From: Streptomyces polyasparticus
Lineage (GTDB): Bacteria; Actinomycetota; Actinomycetes; Streptomycetales; Streptomycetaceae
Length of the DNA: 64,000 nucleotides
Direction: 5' to 3'
Assembly (NCBI RefSeq): GCF_014493765.1
Contig: NZ_JACTVJ010000018.1
Location: 124,001-188,000 of the forward strand
The notes beneath the pieces are model-generated. The model saw only the letters and a program-made list of their open reading frames with translations, searched no databases and was not told where the DNA came from. Shown one piece after another: positions 8,326 to 19,119 of the stretch. Numbering within the stretch: the stretch's first letter is position 1; each line of letters starts with the position of its first letter. A program made the position numbers and the translations under genes.

Positions 8326-8455
8326 CAGGTGTGCGTCTTCCCCGTAGTCGATGGAGCGCCCGACGATGGTGGCGGCGGCTTTGGAGCTTGCTCCCCAGAC
8401 GCTACCTCCCGGTCACGCCACCGTCCCGTGGGGGCCGTCGTGTGTGCCGGTATCG

Positions 8456-8483
8456 TTGCTGACGGTCGGGCGCTTCGTAGAGT
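8456..8483 (+). promoter_or_regulatory. Candidate purN-purH promoter
   Basis: TTGCTG at 8456-8461 and TAGAGT at 8478-8483 are separated by 16 bp, fitting a housekeeping sigma promoter about 100 bp ahead of the purN GTG. A short hairpin (CCCC.GTATC.GGGG) follows directly in the leader. No purine riboswitch core was seen. Confidence 0.4.
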
Positions 8484-8584
8484 TCCCCGTATCGGGGGCA
8501 TCGAAGCATTCGTAGGACCGTACAAAGCACCGTTCAAGCACCGCTGCGCACCGCTCTGCGCCGACGATTCGAAAGGGCCCCGCC

Positions 8585-9217
8585 GTGGCCACCCCCGTAA
8601 GCACACCGATCGCACCGAAGCGGCTTGTCGTCCTGGTGTCCGGTTCGGGCACCAATCTGCAGGCGCTGCTCGATGCCGCGGCCGACCCCGCGTTCGGCGC
8701 CGAGATCGTGGCCGTGGGCGCGGACCGGGACAACATCGTCGGCCTGGAGCGTGCGCAGAAGGCCGGCCTGCCGACCTTCGTGTGCCGGGTGAAGGACTTC
8801 GACACCCGCGCCGACTGGGACCGCGAGCTGACGGAGGCGACCGCCGCGTACGCACCGGACCTGGTGGTCTCGGCGGGCTTCATGAAGATCCTGGGCAAGG
8901 AGTTCCTGGCCCGGTTCGGCGGCTGCACGGTCAATACGCACCCGGCGCTGCTGCCGTCCTTCCCCGGTGCCCACGGCGTGCGCGACGCGCTCGCGTACGG
9001 CGCGAAGGTCACCGGCTGCACCGTCCACTTCGTCGACGACGGCGTCGACACCGGGCCGATCATCGCGCAGGGCGTGGTGGAGGTCCTGGACGAGGACGAC
9101 GAATCCGCGCTCCACGAGCGCATCAAGGAAGTCGAGCGAAGGCTGCTCGTCGAGGTCGTGGGGCGGCTCGCCCGGTACGGCCACCGCATTGAGGGACGAA
9201 AGGTATCCATCCCGTGA
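8585..9217 (+). CDS. purN: Phosphoribosylglycinamide formyltransferase 1 (PurN)
   Basis: PurN transfers a formyl group from 10-formyl-THF to GAR in de novo purine synthesis. The 210-residue product has the full family signature: phosphate loop [13 protein letters not shown], catalytic Asn/His in [15 protein letters not shown], and the Asp in [13 protein letters not shown]. The length is typical. Translation starts at the GTG at 8585, and the stop overlaps the purH GTG by 4 bp (GTGA), so the two purine genes form a coupled operon. The formyl donor comes from FolD, also encoded in this window. Confidence 0.97.
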   Translation: MATPVSTPIAPKRLVVLVSGSGTNLQALLDAAADPAFGAEIVAVGADRDNIVGLERAQKAGLPTFVCRVKDFDTRADWDRELTEATAAYAPDLVVSAGFMKILGKEFLARFGGCTVNTHPALLPSFPGAHGVRDALAYGAKVTGCTVHFVDDGVDTGPIIAQGVVEVLDEDDESALHERIKEVERRLLVEVVGRLARYGHRIEGRKVSIP

Positions 9218-10815
9218 CCGCCGCATCTTCTGGCGCTTCTCCTGCCGCTTCTTCCGCCGCTTCTTCCGGGCAGCGCCCCATCCGCCGCGCCCTGATCAGC
9301 GTCTACGACAAGTCCGGGCTCGAGGAGTTCGCCAAGGGCCTGCACGAGGCGGGTGTACAGCTGGTGTCGACCGGCTCCACCGCCGCGAAGATCGCCGCGG
9401 CCGGTGTGCCCGTCACCAAGGTCGAGGAGCTGACCGGCTTCCCCGAGTGCCTGGACGGCCGGGTCAAGACGCTGCACCCGCGCGTGCACGCCGGCATCCT
9501 CGCCGACCTGCGCCTGGACTCGCACCGGGCGCAGCTCGACGAGCTGGGCGTCGAGCCGTTCGACCTCGTGGTCGTGAACCTGTACCCCTTCAAGGAGACG
9601 GTCGCCTCCGGCGCCTCGGCCGACGAGTGCGTGGAGCAGATCGACATCGGCGGTCCGTCGATGGTGCGCGCCGCCGCCAAGAACCACCCGTCGGTGCTCG
9701 TCGTCACCGACCCCGAGGCGTACGCCGCGGTGCTGCTCGCGGTCGAGGAAGGCGGGTCCACGCTGGGCCTGCGCAAGCGGTTCGCCGCCAAGGCCTTCCA
9801 GCACACCGCCGCGTACGACGTGGCGGTCGCCTCCTGGTTCGCGGCCGACTACGCGGCAGCGGACGACAGCGGCCTGCCGGACTTCCTCGGCGCGACGTAC
9901 GAGCGCGCGAACGTGCTGCGCTACGGCGAGAACCCGCACCAGCCCGCGGCCCTGTACGTGGATGGCACCGGTGGTCTGGCCGCCGCCGAGCAGCTGCACG
10001 GCAAGGAGATGTCGTACAACAACTACACGGACACGGACGCCGCGCGCCGTGCCGCGTACGACCACGCCGAGCCCTGCGTCGCGATCATCAAGCACGCCAA
10101 CCCGTGCGGGATCGCCATCGGTGACGACGTCGCCGAGGCCCACCGCAAGGCCCACGCCTGCGACCCGCTGTCGGCGTTCGGCGGTGTGATCGCCGTGAAC
10201 CGCCCGGTGTCCGTGGCGATGGCCGAGCAGGTCGCCGAGATCTTCACCGAGGTCATCGTGGCCCCGGACTACGAGGACGGCGCGGTCGAGGTCCTGGCCC
10301 GCAAGAAGAACATCCGCGTCCTGCGCTGCCCCGACGCGCCCTCCTCCGCCGTGGAGGTCAAGCCGGTCGACGGCGGTGCGCTGCTCCAGGTCACCGACCG
10401 TCTCCAGGCCGAGGGCGACGACCCGGCGAACTGGACCCTGGCGACGGGCGAGGCCCTGTCCGCCGACGAGCTCGCCGACCTCGCCTTCGCGTGGAAGGCC
10501 TGCCGCGCGGTGAAGTCCAACGCGATCCTGCTCGCGAAGGACGGTGCCTCGGTGGGTGTCGGCATGGGTCAGGTGAACCGGGTCGACTCCTGCAAGCTGG
10601 CCGTCGAGCGGGCCGGCGAGGAGCGGGCGCGTGGTTCCTACGTGGCCTCGGACGCCTTCTTCCCGTTCCCCGACAACATCGACGTGCTCGGCGCCGCGGG
10701 CGTCAAGGCGATCGTCCAGCCCGGCGGTTCGGTCCGCGACGAGCTGGTCGTGGAGGCCGCGAAGGCCGCGGGCATCACGATGTACTTCACCGGGACGCGC
10801 CACTTCTTCCACTGA
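9214..10815 (+). CDS. purH: Bifunctional AICAR transformylase/IMP cyclohydrolase (PurH)
   Basis: PurH carries out the last two steps to IMP: formylation of AICAR and ring closure of FAICAR. The 533-residue protein has the N-terminal MGS-like IMP cyclohydrolase domain ([42 protein letters not shown]) and the C-terminal transformylase domain ([53 protein letters not shown]). The sequence ends GTRHFFH. The first 20 residues are a Ser/Ala extension ahead of the conserved core. It overlaps purN by 4 bp and is followed by a strong terminator. Confidence 0.98.
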   Translation: MTAASSGASPAASSAASSGQRPIRRALISVYDKSGLEEFAKGLHEAGVQLVSTGSTAAKIAAAGVPVTKVEELTGFPECLDGRVKTLHPRVHAGILADLRLDSHRAQLDELGVEPFDLVVVNLYPFKETVASGASADECVEQIDIGGPSMVRAAAKNHPSVLVVTDPEAYAAVLLAVEEGGSTLGLRKRFAAKAFQHTAAYDVAVASWFAADYAAADDSGLPDFLGATYERANVLRYGENPHQPAALYVDGTGGLAAAEQLHGKEMSYNNYTDTDAARRAAYDHAEPCVAIIKHANPCGIAIGDDVAEAHRKAHACDPLSAFGGVIAVNRPVSVAMAEQVAEIFTEVIVAPDYEDGAVEVLARKKNIRVLRCPDAPSSAVEVKPVDGGALLQVTDRLQAEGDDPANWTLATGEALSADELADLAFAWKACRAVKSNAILLAKDGASVGVGMGQVNRVDSCKLAVERAGEERARGSYVASDAFFPFPDNIDVLGAAGVKAIVQPGGSVRDELVVEAAKAAGITMYFTGTRHFFH

Positions 10816-10829
10816 GCGCACCTGCTTCG

Positions 10830-10878
10830 AACGCCGCGTGGGCGGCTGACCGTTGAGGTCAGCCGCCCACGCGGCGTT
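10830..10878. terminator. Strong hairpin terminator after purH
   Basis: A perfect 22-bp stem encloses the five-base loop GTTGA. It sits 15 bp past the purH stop and about 120 bp past the end of the convergent PerM-like gene, so it could serve both directions. Confidence 0.88.
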
Positions 10879-10998
10879 GTGCCCCTGCGTACGCTTCCCG
10901 CTCCGACGCCACCGTAGGAGGCAGCGCCGCAATGCCGGGGTGGCGCGCGGCCGTGGCCACGGAGCTGCAGCGGGCGGCGGCGCGGTTGTCGGGGTAGG

Positions 10999-12945
10999 TC
11001 AGGGGCGGTCGTCGGCGTGCGGGGACGCTTCTTCCGGGGCGGGATCGGCGCTGGTCGGGGCGGGGGTGCTGGTCGGCTCGGCCCCGTGCGTGGGCTCGGC
11101 TCCGTTCGTAAGCTCGGCTCCGCTCGTAGGCGAGGCCGCGCTCACCGCCTTCGCCGAGGGCGACTTCGCCTCGGTACGTACCGCTGATTCCGCACGTACC
11201 GCCGATTCCGTACGGACAGCCGGCTCCTTCTCCGTACGGGCATCGGCCGGTGTCGCCGTGTCTGCGGTCCCCGGCCCCGCGGGCACCCCGGCCGAGACCT
11301 TGCCGAGCGCCGCCCAGCGCGTGGCGCGGGAGCCGGTGTCGTGCCAGGACGTGTCGAGGAAGTCGTACGGCTCGAAGTCCGACGCGAGGTCCGGCTCGAA
11401 GTCCGGCTCGAAGTCCGGCTTCGCGGGAGGTGTCGCAAGCGGTGTCGCGGACGCGGTGAGGGCGGCCGGCCCGGGAGCCGGTACCGGTCCATCGGCCGAC
11501 GCGCCCCGGCGCGGCCACCACCGCGGCAGCCGCCGCTGCTTCCGCGCCGCGGCCTCGGCCGCCGGCTCGGGAAGCGCCTCCTTGGGCAGCGCCTCCGCGG
11601 ACAGCGCCTCCGCGGACAGCGCCTCCTCGGGCAGTGCCTCCTCGGGCGTGCGCGCCCGCCATCCCCGTACGCCCAGAGCCAACGGCATCCCGCACAGGAG
11701 CACCCAGCCGCACGCCGCTCCCCCGGCCTGCCACCCCACCGGACCGAACGACGCCAGCGTGCCGACGCCGAGCGGGCCGCCGGCGAGCGCGGCGAGGGCG
11801 GCGATCGCGAGGCCGGTGAACAGGGCCGCGAGCCCGGCCGTCAGCGCGGTCGCACCACGGCTGGAGACCTCGCCCTTCGCGGGGGCCGTGGACCGTACGG
11901 CGAACCAGCCGGCCGTCAGCCCGGCGAGCACGGGCACCGCGAGGCAGGCCCAGGTCAGCGGGGTGCCGGGGCCGGGTGACGGGACCGCGGCGAGCAGCGG
12001 GAAGGAGGGCAGGAGCGGACCGCCGTCGGGGGTGCCGAGCGGCCAGGCGACCAGCCCCGTGCCGAGCAGGACGCCCGGCCCGAGGGCGTAGGCAGCGCCC
12101 CACACGGCGGCGTTGGGCACGAGGGCGACGGCGAGCAGAAGCACCGCGGCCCGGCCGGACCACGCACCGGTGAGCTGCAGGAACGAGGCCTGCGCGGCCT
12201 CCATGTGCAGCGCGAGCGAGACGGCCACGAGCAGCGCACCCCCGCCGACGAGCACCATCACGCCCGCGGTCGCGGCACGCACGGCACCGGCGAGCTGATC
12301 CCGGCGGTCCAGGAGCGCACGCACCGCCGCGGTGTCCTGGAGGCGGTACGCGAAGGAGGGCAGCGGACCGCGCGGACGGCCGTACGCCGTCCACACCCCG
12401 GCCGCCGCGGCGCCGCCCGCGAGCAGCGGCAGATGGACGGCGGCGCTGAGCGGATCCGCGTACAGCGGACCGCCCGTCGCATAGAGCAGCGCGGCCGCAC
12501 CGACGAGCAGATAGCCGCCGGTCACTCCGCACAGCACGGTCCGTACGTCCGGCGCCGCGTCGGCGGCGTCGCGGGCCGCGCGGTGTACGAGCAGGGCGGG
12601 CAGGCCGAGCAGCAGCAGCGGGGTGAGGCCGACCGGGGCCGGGACGCCGGTGAGGGTGTCGGGGCGTACGAGATCGGTGCCGTGGGCGAGCAGCCACAGA
12701 CCCGCGGCCACGTGGAGGGCCTGGCCGGGGCCGCTGTCCGGGTACGGCGAGGAGATCCAGAAGGCCATCACCAGGACGGCGAGCGCGCCGAGGCCGAGGC
12801 CCGCGGCGATGGCGCCGCCCAGGAGGCAGGGGACGAGCGCCGACGATCTGCGGCGCGTGGCAAGGGCATTGAGCAGGGCCTGCGGCGTGACCGCGGGCCC
12901 TTCCGGCTGCGCGCTGCGGTCGGTCGTGTGCGTCACGCCCGCCAT
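10999..12945 (-). CDS. DUF6350/PerM-like polytopic membrane protein with repetitive C-terminal tail
   Basis: About 648 residues. The first ~430 form a polytopic membrane domain, with runs such as [26 protein letters not shown], matching the DUF6350 family that includes mycobacterial PerM (linked to division and cell-wall stability). The last ~210 residues are a cytosolic low-complexity tail with five-residue EAL(P/S)x repeats (encoded at about 11570-11645) and acidic DFEP repeats. I chose the ATG at 12945 ([11 protein letters not shown]). An open frame continues 40 codons upstream, but that part ([18 protein letters not shown]) crosses the promoter region. It is divergent from the XRE/sigma fusion gene, which may share its regulation. 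Confidence 0.85.
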   Translation of the reverse strand: MAGVTHTTDRSAQPEGPAVTPQALLNALATRRRSSALVPCLLGGAIAAGLGLGALAVLVMAFWISSPYPDSGPGQALHVAAGLWLLAHGTDLVRPDTLTGVPAPVGLTPLLLLGLPALLVHRAARDAADAAPDVRTVLCGVTGGYLLVGAAALLYATGGPLYADPLSAAVHLPLLAGGAAAAGVWTAYGRPRGPLPSFAYRLQDTAAVRALLDRRDQLAGAVRAATAGVMVLVGGGALLVAVSLALHMEAAQASFLQLTGAWSGRAAVLLLAVALVPNAAVWGAAYALGPGVLLGTGLVAWPLGTPDGGPLLPSFPLLAAVPSPGPGTPLTWACLAVPVLAGLTAGWFAVRSTAPAKGEVSSRGATALTAGLAALFTGLAIAALAALAGGPLGVGTLASFGPVGWQAGGAACGWVLLCGMPLALGVRGWRARTPEEALPEEALSAEALSAEALPKEALPEPAAEAAARKQRRLPRWWPRRGASADGPVPAPGPAALTASATPLATPPAKPDFEPDFEPDLASDFEPYDFLDTSWHDTGSRATRWAALGKVSAGVPAGPGTADTATPADARTEKEPAVRTESAVRAESAVRTEAKSPSAKAVSAASPTSGAELTNGAEPTHGAEPTSTPAPTSADPAPEEASPHADDRP

Positions 12946-13089
12946 GGTCCCAACGACACGCGCGCTCTTCGCGTAACAGGCGAATGCCCGAAGTGTCGCC
13001 CAATATACGTTTATGTACTTATCGGGGCCGTAGCCTGCTGCGGCCCGCCATGCGCCCCGTCCCACGGCCCACGGTGTGGAGAGTCCGAC

Positions 13090-15972
13090 ATGACGCAGAG
13101 CCCCGCCGCCCCGCTGCCCGGCCCCGAGGAGCGCCGCCGGCTGCGGGAGGCGAACGACCTGACCCAGGCCCAGCTCGCCGATCTGGTCGGCGTCACCCGG
13201 GAAACGGTCCGCTCGTGGGAATCGGGCCGCACGAACCCGCGGGGGCGCATCCGCGAGTCGTACGCGGAGCTGCTGGCCGGGTGGGGGGCGGCTGGGGTGA
13301 GCGGGGGTTCGGGTGCGTCGGGTGCGTCGGGTGCTTCAGCGGGAGTGCCGGCAGGGGGTTCGTCGGGCGAGGTCGCGGGTGCGGCTTCCGGTGGGCGGCG
13401 GCTGGGTGAGGTGGTGGACCTTCGGGGTGCGGGGGGTTCGGATGCGAGGGGCTCGGGTCGGGATCGGGCCGACGCGGCCGCGGAACGGTCCGGCTCGGGT
13501 GGGGAGCGGTCCGGCGCGGACGCGGAACGGTCCGGCTCCGGTGGGGAGCGGTCCGGCTCCGGTGGGGAGCGGTCGGCTGAGAGGCGAGGGCTGACGGGGC
13601 GCAGGCCGGCTGATGGGGACAGCAGTGCGGAGGGTGAGCCGGGCCCGGCGGACGTTGACTCGCGGCCCCGTGCGGCGACGCCTCGCCCCACCCCGGCCCT
13701 CATGGCCAGGTTCGCGAAGCGGCGTACGGAGGGCACGACCGCAACGGAGACGCCGACTCCACCGACGCCCGCCTCCGCGCCGACGCCGGCCACCGCCCCG
13801 ACGTCTGCCTCCCCGGCTACGTCTGCCACCGCCGCGACGTCGGCCTCCCCGGGGACGTCCGCCTCCCCGGCTACGCCTGTTTCCCCGGCTACGTCTGTTT
13901 CCCCGGCTACGTCTGCCACCGCGCCGACGTCTGCCACTGCCCCGACGTCTGCCACCGCGCCGACATCCGGGCCGCGCTCCGCTTCCGCACCCGCACCTGC
14001 GGCAACGTCCGCTCCCGCAACCGCTCCTGCGGCACCTCCGACCCCCGCGCGCCCGTCGGCGACACCGACCCCCATGCCCCCGTCGGCTACCGCGACGACG
14101 GCTTCGGCTCCCGCTCCGGCCGCGCCTGCGACGACCTCGACTGCCGCTCCCACCGCTCCCCCGACGCCGACCCCGCTGGCGATGCCCAAGTCCGCAGCAC
14201 CGGCGGGGGCTCCTGCGGCGTCCACCGGCCCGGCGGAAAGCCGCACGCCCTCCCGGACGCCGGCGCCGACCTCCTCGAAGACGCCGGTGCCGACCTCCTC
14301 GAACTCGAAGCCCGCACCCCCCGCGCCGTCCCGTCCCACGCCCGCCGAGGCGCGGCCGGCACCGGCCGCCGCCAAGGCCACCGAACCCGCCAAGCCGCAC
14401 CCCGAACCCGTCGCCGCCAAGGCCACCGAGCCTGCCAAGCCCCGGCCCGAACCGGTCGTATCCAAGACCACCGGGCCCGCCAAGCCCCGGCCCGAACCGG
14501 TCGCACCCGAGACCCCCCAACCCGCCGAGGCCCGGCCCGAACCGGTCGTATCCAAGACCACCGAGCCCGCCAAGCCCCGAACCGAACCGGTCGCACCCAA
14601 GACCCCCCAACCCGCCGAGGCCCGACCCGAACCGGTCGTATCCAAGACCACCGAGCCCGCCAAGCCCCGGCCCCAACCCACCGCCGCCTCCAAGGCCACC
14701 GAGCCCGCCGAGACCCCCGTCGTCACCGGATCCGCCCCCGACCCCCAGCCCTCCCCGACCGAAAAGGCTGTCGAGCACCTCATGCCTGTGAAGCCCGTCG
14801 AGCTCGCCGCGCGTGCCGAGCTCAGCCAGTCCGCGGTGGCCGCCGAGGCCGCCGCGCCCGCCCGTACCCAGCTCGTCGACCTGTCCAAGGAGCACGGCCG
14901 CAAGGGCCGCAAGGGTTCGCGGACCCGGCCCAAGGCCGCGGCCAAGCGGACCGCCAAGCCGGCCGGCACCGGCCCCTCGCGCGACGAGCACAGCGGGGTG
15001 CCGCCCCGCGGCGACCACCACGGCGAGCACGGCGGCCGGGCGGCACGGGCCGTGCGCCACGGCGGCGCCCACCCCGGCGACGCGGCGCCGAAGCCCGCTG
15101 CGGCCCAGGCGACCGCCCTCGTCGACGAAGGACCCGGCGGCGGCACGGGCACCGGCGACGGCGAAGAGCACGGCGGGCTGACGCCGGCGCAGGCGTTCGA
15201 CGCGCTGTACGCGTTCACCGCCCCCGGCCTCGTACGGCAGACGTATCTCCTCACCGGACGGCGCGCGCTGGCGAAGGAGGCCGTGGAGCGCGCGTTCCAC
15301 AAGGCGTGGGAGCAGTGGCCCGAGGTCGCCAAGGACCGGGACCCCGTGGGCTGGGTGCGGGCGGTCGCGTACGAGTACGCGCTCTCGCCCTGGCACCGTT
15401 TCCGGCGCAGCCACCGCCACCCCGACGCACCGCCCGCCGAGCCCGAGGACCGCAAGCTGCTCGACACGCTGCTCAGCCTGCCGCCCTCGTACCGCCGCAC
15501 ACTCGTCCTCTACGACGGTGTCGGGCTCGATCTGCCCGAGACCGCGGCCGAGACCGAGGCGAGCACCCCGGCCGCCGCGAACCGTCTCCTTCACGCGCGC
15601 GAGGCGATCGCCGAGCAGCTGCCCGAGCTGGCCGAACCACGGGAACTGCAGCGCAGGCTGGACGAGTTGGCGTGCGCCGAGAAGCTCGGCACGGGCAAGG
15701 CGACGGCCGTACGCGGTGAGGGCGAGCGGCGGGTGCGGTTCTGGACGCGGGCCGCGATCGCGTTCACGGCGCTGATCATCGGGGCGTCCGCGATCACGTG
15801 GATCACCTCGGCGAAGGACTACGAGCCGACGCCCGCGCCAGGACAGAAGGTCACGGGTGTGCCGCCGCGCTCGGGCCCCCAGATCCTCGACAAGCGCGAC
15901 AAGGAACTCCAGCGCAAGCTCCGCCAGGAGCCGGGAGCCGGGCCCGAGCGGATCCATCCGCTGCCCGAGTAG
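13090..15972 (+). CDS. XRE helix-turn-helix / sigma-70-like / membrane fusion protein
   Basis: The 960-residue protein starts with a clear XRE-type DNA-binding domain (about residues 13-60: [35 protein letters not shown]). Then come ~600 residues of Ala/Pro/Thr/Ser-rich linker with two repeat arrays and Lys/Arg-rich patches. Next is an ECF sigma-like part from about residue 698: a region-2-like helix set ([42 protein letters not shown]) and a region-4-like set ([20 protein letters not shown]). One membrane segment (about 884-906) and a short outside tail end the protein. It may be a membrane-tethered regulator or a sigma-like domain reused as a scaffold. It is divergent from the PerM-like gene. 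Confidence 0.85.
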   Translation: MTQSPAAPLPGPEERRRLREANDLTQAQLADLVGVTRETVRSWESGRTNPRGRIRESYAELLAGWGAAGVSGGSGASGASGASAGVPAGGSSGEVAGAASGGRRLGEVVDLRGAGGSDARGSGRDRADAAAERSGSGGERSGADAERSGSGGERSGSGGERSAERRGLTGRRPADGDSSAEGEPGPADVDSRPRAATPRPTPALMARFAKRRTEGTTATETPTPPTPASAPTPATAPTSASPATSATAATSASPGTSASPATPVSPATSVSPATSATAPTSATAPTSATAPTSGPRSASAPAPAATSAPATAPAAPPTPARPSATPTPMPPSATATTASAPAPAAPATTSTAAPTAPPTPTPLAMPKSAAPAGAPAASTGPAESRTPSRTPAPTSSKTPVPTSSNSKPAPPAPSRPTPAEARPAPAAAKATEPAKPHPEPVAAKATEPAKPRPEPVVSKTTGPAKPRPEPVAPETPQPAEARPEPVVSKTTEPAKPRTEPVAPKTPQPAEARPEPVVSKTTEPAKPRPQPTAASKATEPAETPVVTGSAPDPQPSPTEKAVEHLMPVKPVELAARAELSQSAVAAEAAAPARTQLVDLSKEHGRKGRKGSRTRPKAAAKRTAKPAGTGPSRDEHSGVPPRGDHHGEHGGRAARAVRHGGAHPGDAAPKPAAAQATALVDEGPGGGTGTGDGEEHGGLTPAQAFDALYAFTAPGLVRQTYLLTGRRALAKEAVERAFHKAWEQWPEVAKDRDPVGWVRAVAYEYALSPWHRFRRSHRHPDAPPAEPEDRKLLDTLLSLPPSYRRTLVLYDGVGLDLPETAAETEASTPAAANRLLHAREAIAEQLPELAEPRELQRRLDELACAEKLGTGKATAVRGEGERRVRFWTRAAIAFTALIIGASAITWITSAKDYEPTPAPGQKVTGVPPRSGPQILDKRDKELQRKLRQEPGAGPERIHPLPE
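13750..13975 (+). repeat. Short Thr/Ser/Ala/Pro repeats (about 15 bp) in the fusion-protein linker
   Basis: The coding sequence repeats five-residue units such as TSATA, TSASP, TSVSP and TPVSP with nearly identical 15-bp DNA copies. The protein stretch is a flexible linker. Confidence 0.75.
14347..14709 (+). repeat. Eight 45-bp tandem repeats (15-residue units) in the fusion-protein linker
   Basis: Units follow the pattern [15 protein letters not shown], alternating from the third unit with EARPEPV or [15 protein letters not shown] forms. There are seven 45-bp units and one 48-bp unit. Higher-order alternation (a 90-bp double unit) is visible, which indicates recent expansion. Confidence 0.85.
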
Positions 15973-16027
15973 CAGGACCGGGCCCCGCCCGGCTGGGTGC
16001 GTCCAGCCGGGCGGGGCCCGTTCCTGC
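15972..16027 (+). terminator. Strong hairpin terminator after the XRE/sigma fusion gene
   Basis: Arms around CGGGCCCCGCCCGGCTGG and its complement enclose the loop GTGCGT, with outer GCAGGA/TTCCTGC pairing. It starts at the stop codon. Confidence 0.85.
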
Positions 16028-16053
16028 TCAACCATGCGCCACGGCCGCGCGCC

Positions 16054-16290
16054 TCAGGCCGCTGCCTGCCGTGTCAGTGCGCGGCCGATCCTGACGATCT
16101 CGTCGACGAGCAGGCGAACCGATTCCTCATCGGTGCGGTAGTTGCACACCGAGGCCCGCAGCGCGGTGTGCCCGCCGGCGTTCACGGTCGCCAGGAACGC
16201 ATTGCCCTCCTGCTGCAGGCGCGTGGCGATCGCCCGCGTCAGCGCCTCGTCCGCCTGGGGCCTGCCGGGCGGTACGTAACGGAAGTTCGC
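16054..16290 (-). pseudogene. C-terminal relic of a PLP-dependent (group II) decarboxylase
   Basis: Read leftward, this frame encodes about 78 residues beginning ANFRYVPPGRPQADEAL and containing NAFLATVNAGGHTALRAS, VCNYRTDEESVRLLVDEI and a final IGRALTRQAAA. This is the typical last segment of aromatic-L-amino-acid/diaminobutyrate-type decarboxylases. It is preceded by an in-frame TGA at 16291-16293, and nothing upstream resembles the PLP-binding core. The catalytic lysine domain is lost, so this is a decayed remnant between a terminator and sucD. The bases upstream to 16452 show nothing I can identify. Confidence 0.8.
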
Positions 16291-16452
16291 TCACGCCGCT
16301 GCGCCCGAGCCGCTGCAGGAGCGCCCGGCCGCCGGGCCCGGATGCGGAACGCGCCGCCCGGACGGCCGGAACCGTTCCCTCCCCTGCCGAATGCGCCCTG
16401 GAGAGCGCCCCCTCGCAACCCCGGACGCTCCCCGCGCGCGCCCGGGAACGCC

Positions 16453-16490
16453 GAAGGCCCGTACCCCTGGCAGGAGGGGTACGGGCCTTC
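16453..16490. terminator. Hairpin terminator downstream of sucD
   Basis: A perfect 16-bp stem (GAAGGCCCGTACCCCT and its complement) with a six-base loop lies 16 bp past the sucD stop codon. There is no long U-tract. Confidence 0.8.
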
Positions 16491-16505
16491 GTACGGCTAC
16501 AGCAG

Positions 16506-17390
16506 TCAGCCGGCCAGGATGGCGCGCGCGAGCTTGGCCGTCTCGGTCGGGGTCTTGCCGACCTTGACGCCCGCGGCCTCGAGGGCCTCCTTCTTGGCGG
16601 CGGCCGTGCCGGAGGAGCCGGAGACGATGGCGCCGGCGTGGCCCATGGTCTTGCCCTCGGGCGCGGTGAAGCCGGCGACGTAGCCGACGACCGGCTTCGT
16701 CACGTTCGCCTTGATGAAGTCGGCCGCACGCTCCTCGGCGTCGCCGCCGATCTCGCCGATCATGACGATCAGGTCGGTGTCGGGGTCGGCCTCGAACGCG
16801 GCGAGCGCGTCGATGTGCGTGGTGCCGATGACCGGGTCGCCACCGATGCCGACGGCGGACGAGAAGCCGATGTCACGGAGCTCGTACATCATCTGGTACG
16901 TCAGCGTGCCGGACTTCGAGACCAGACCGATGCGGCCCGGCTTCGTGATGTCGCCCGGGATGATGCCGGCGTTGGACTGGCCCGGGGTGATGAGACCGGG
17001 GCAGTTCGGGCCGATGATGCGGGTCTTGTTGCCCTTCGACTGCGCGTACGCCCAGAAGGCGGCGGAGTCGTGGACGGCGATGCCCTCGGTGATGACGACC
17101 GCGAGCGGGATCTCGGCGTCGATCGCCTCGACCACGGCGGCCTTGGCGAAGGCCGGCGGGACGAAGAGGACGGAGACGTTGGCGCCCGTCTTCTCCATCG
17201 CCTCGGCGACGGTGCCGAAGACCGGGATGTCGTTGCCGTCGATGTCGACCGACGTGCCCGCCTTACGCGGGTTCACGCCACCGACGATGTTGGTGCCGTC
17301 CGCGAGCATGAGCTTGGTGTGCTTCATGCCCGTGGCACCGGTCATGCCCTGGACGATGACCTTGCTGTCCTTGTTGAGGAAGATAGCCAT
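16506..17390 (-). CDS. sucD: Succinate-CoA ligase alpha subunit (SucD)
   Basis: SucD binds CoA and carries the phospho-histidine that couples succinyl-CoA cleavage to NTP formation in the TCA cycle. The 294-residue product has the family motifs [15 protein letters not shown] and GGVNPRKAG (CoA site), [33 protein letters not shown] and [13 protein letters not shown], which holds the active-site His. The length is normal. It follows sucC by 21 bp on the same strand, so the two subunits of the heteromer are co-expressed. Confidence 0.98.
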   Translation of the reverse strand: MAIFLNKDSKVIVQGMTGATGMKHTKLMLADGTNIVGGVNPRKAGTSVDIDGNDIPVFGTVAEAMEKTGANVSVLFVPPAFAKAAVVEAIDAEIPLAVVITEGIAVHDSAAFWAYAQSKGNKTRIIGPNCPGLITPGQSNAGIIPGDITKPGRIGLVSKSGTLTYQMMYELRDIGFSSAVGIGGDPVIGTTHIDALAAFEADPDTDLIVMIGEIGGDAEERAADFIKANVTKPVVGYVAGFTAPEGKTMGHAGAIVSGSSGTAAAKKEALEAAGVKVGKTPTETAKLARAILAG

Positions 17391-17411
17391 GGTGGTGTCT
17401 GACCTCGTCCC

Positions 17412-18590
17412 TTACTTCGCGGCCGCGAGCTCGGCGGCCTTGTCGGCCGCGCCGTCCATCGTGTCCACACGCTGCACCAGCGGGTGGTTGGCGTCGCTGA
17501 GGATCTTGCGACCCAGCTCCGCGTTGTTGCCGTCGAGACGCACGACCAGCGGCTTGGTGACCTCTTCGCCCTTCGAGGCGAGAAGCTCCAGGGCCTGGAC
17601 GATGCCGTTGGCGACCTCGTCACAGGCGGTGATGCCGCCGAAGACGTTGACGAACACGGACTTGACGTCCGGGTCGCCGAGGATGATCTCGAGGCCGTTC
17701 GCCATGACCTCGGCCGAAGCGCCTCCGCCGATGTCGAGGAAGTTGGCGGGCTTGACGCCACCGTGGTTCTCACCGGCGTACGCGACGACGTCCAGGGTCG
17801 ACATGACCAGACCGGCACCGTTACCGATGATGCCGACCTCGCCCTCGAGCTTGACGTAGTTGAGGCCCTTGGCCTTGGCCGCAGCCTCGAGCGGGTTGGC
17901 TGCGTCCTTGTCCTCGAGCGCCTCGTGCCCGGGCTGACGGAAGTCGGCGTTGGCGTCCAGGGACACCTTGCCGTCCAGGGCCAGGATGCGGCCGTCCTTG
18001 GTCTTGACCAGCGGGTTGACCTCGACGAGGAGCGCGTCCTCGGCGACGAAGGTCTCCCACAGGGTCACCATCGCCTCGGCGACGCCCTCGGCCACGTCGG
18101 CCGGGAACTTCGCCTGGGCCACGATCTCGCGGGCCTTCTCGATGGTCACGCCCTCGACGGCGTTGACCGGGACCTTCGCGAGGGCCTCGGGGGTCTTCTC
18201 CGCGACCTCCTCGATGTCCATGCCGCCCTGCACCGACGCCATGGCGAGGAAGGTGCGGTTGGTGCGGTCCAGGAGGTAGGAGACGTAGTACTCGGCCTCG
18301 ATCTCGGGGGACAGCTCGGCGATCATCACCTTGTGGACCGTGTGGCCCTTGATGTCCATGCCGAGGATGTCCGTGGCGCGGGCGACGGCCTCGTCCGCGT
18401 TCGCCGCCAGCTTCACGCCGCCGGCCTTGCCACGGCCACCGACCTTCACCTGGGCCTTGACGACGGACTTGCCGCCGAGGCGCTCGGTCGCGGCGCGCGC
18501 GGCCTCAGGCGTGTCGATGACTTCACCGGCCAGCACCGGTACTCCGTGCTTGGCGAAGAGGTCCCTCGCCTGGTACTCGAACAGGTCCAC
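17412..18590 (-). CDS. sucC: ADP-forming succinate-CoA ligase beta subunit (SucC)
   Basis: SucC holds the ATP-grasp nucleotide site and pairs with SucD. The 392-residue product begins with the classic [20 protein letters not shown] (GTG start at 18590, with GGGAC about 9 nt upstream). It contains [38 protein letters not shown] and [13 protein letters not shown], then [13 protein letters not shown] and [19 protein letters not shown]. The open frame extends upstream, but that part is Arg-rich noise. It is first in the sucC-sucD operon. Confidence 0.98.
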   Translation of the reverse strand: MDLFEYQARDLFAKHGVPVLAGEVIDTPEAARAATERLGGKSVVKAQVKVGGRGKAGGVKLAANADEAVARATDILGMDIKGHTVHKVMIAELSPEIEAEYYVSYLLDRTNRTFLAMASVQGGMDIEEVAEKTPEALAKVPVNAVEGVTIEKAREIVAQAKFPADVAEGVAEAMVTLWETFVAEDALLVEVNPLVKTKDGRILALDGKVSLDANADFRQPGHEALEDKDAANPLEAAAKAKGLNYVKLEGEVGIIGNGAGLVMSTLDVVAYAGENHGGVKPANFLDIGGGASAEVMANGLEIILGDPDVKSVFVNVFGGITACDEVANGIVQALELLASKGEEVTKPLVVRLDGNNAELGRKILSDANHPLVQRVDTMDGAADKAAELAAAK

Positions 18591-19119
18591 GCGCGTCCGT
18601 CCCTTTTCCGTTTCGCGTCGGTATCGCGTCGATCGCGATCGCGTTCGTTGTCTGCGGGCTGCGTCTGCATGTCTGCGTCTGCATGGGCGTGCCGCGAAGG
18701 GCAACGTGACGGCGCTGTCACTGAGGGAGGCGTGCACGGTGGCCGTGGACGCGGCATGTCCGTCTCGCAGGTTATCGCCGCGGGACGTTGGTCCCTAAAT
18801 CGCAGATCACACTGTGGCGGTGATAACGGTCACAGACAGTGGGGGCGGGCTCGCCCCGGGCGGTCGCGGACCGGGCCGGCCCGTCGCGTCAGGGTCCCCA
18901 CAGGGCGCGACGGGAACAGTGGCCCGGTCCGCTCCACGCGGGCGGCCGGTCTGGAGGACCGGTACCCGTCGATGGGGGCCGGCCGGTTGGTGTGGGCGGC
19001 CGGCCCCTGCTCGTGGACCGGCCGGCTCCGGTGCCGGTGCGGTCAGGTGTCCCGGCTGTGGTGCCGGTCGGCTCTGATACCGATCGGCGCGGACGCCTGT
19101 CGGATCAGGGCCGGTGGGC
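18591..19119. other. Intergenic region upstream of sucC and downstream of an exported-protein gene
   Basis: This 529-bp stretch has no convincing gene. It must hold the leftward sucC promoter. Visible elements are GGGACGTTGGTCCC at 18782-18795 (five-base arms), a GTGATAACGGTCAC element near 18820, and short GCAGACGCAGAC direct repeats at 18650-18690. An 11-bp-arm hairpin at 18975-19007 (GGGGCCGGCCG and complement) may terminate the gene that ends at 19120. Confidence 0.5.

Noticed and set aside
8326-8584. ZTP (pfl) or purine riboswitch upstream of purN-purH
   Set aside because: No conserved ZTP core or purine aptamer core was visible; only a plain promoter and a short hairpin were found.
12946-13065. 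Forty-codon N-terminal extension of the PerM-like protein
   Set aside because: It lies in the divergent promoter region, lacks a ribosome site and includes AT-richer sequence unlike coding DNA here. [11 protein letters not shown] is the likely start.
13336-16035. A minus-strand frame of about 900 codons rich in Gly/Leu/Arg opposite the XRE/sigma fusion gene
   Set aside because: The Gly-rich sequence is simply the complement of Pro/Ala repeats. The plus strand has recognisable XRE and sigma-like domains.
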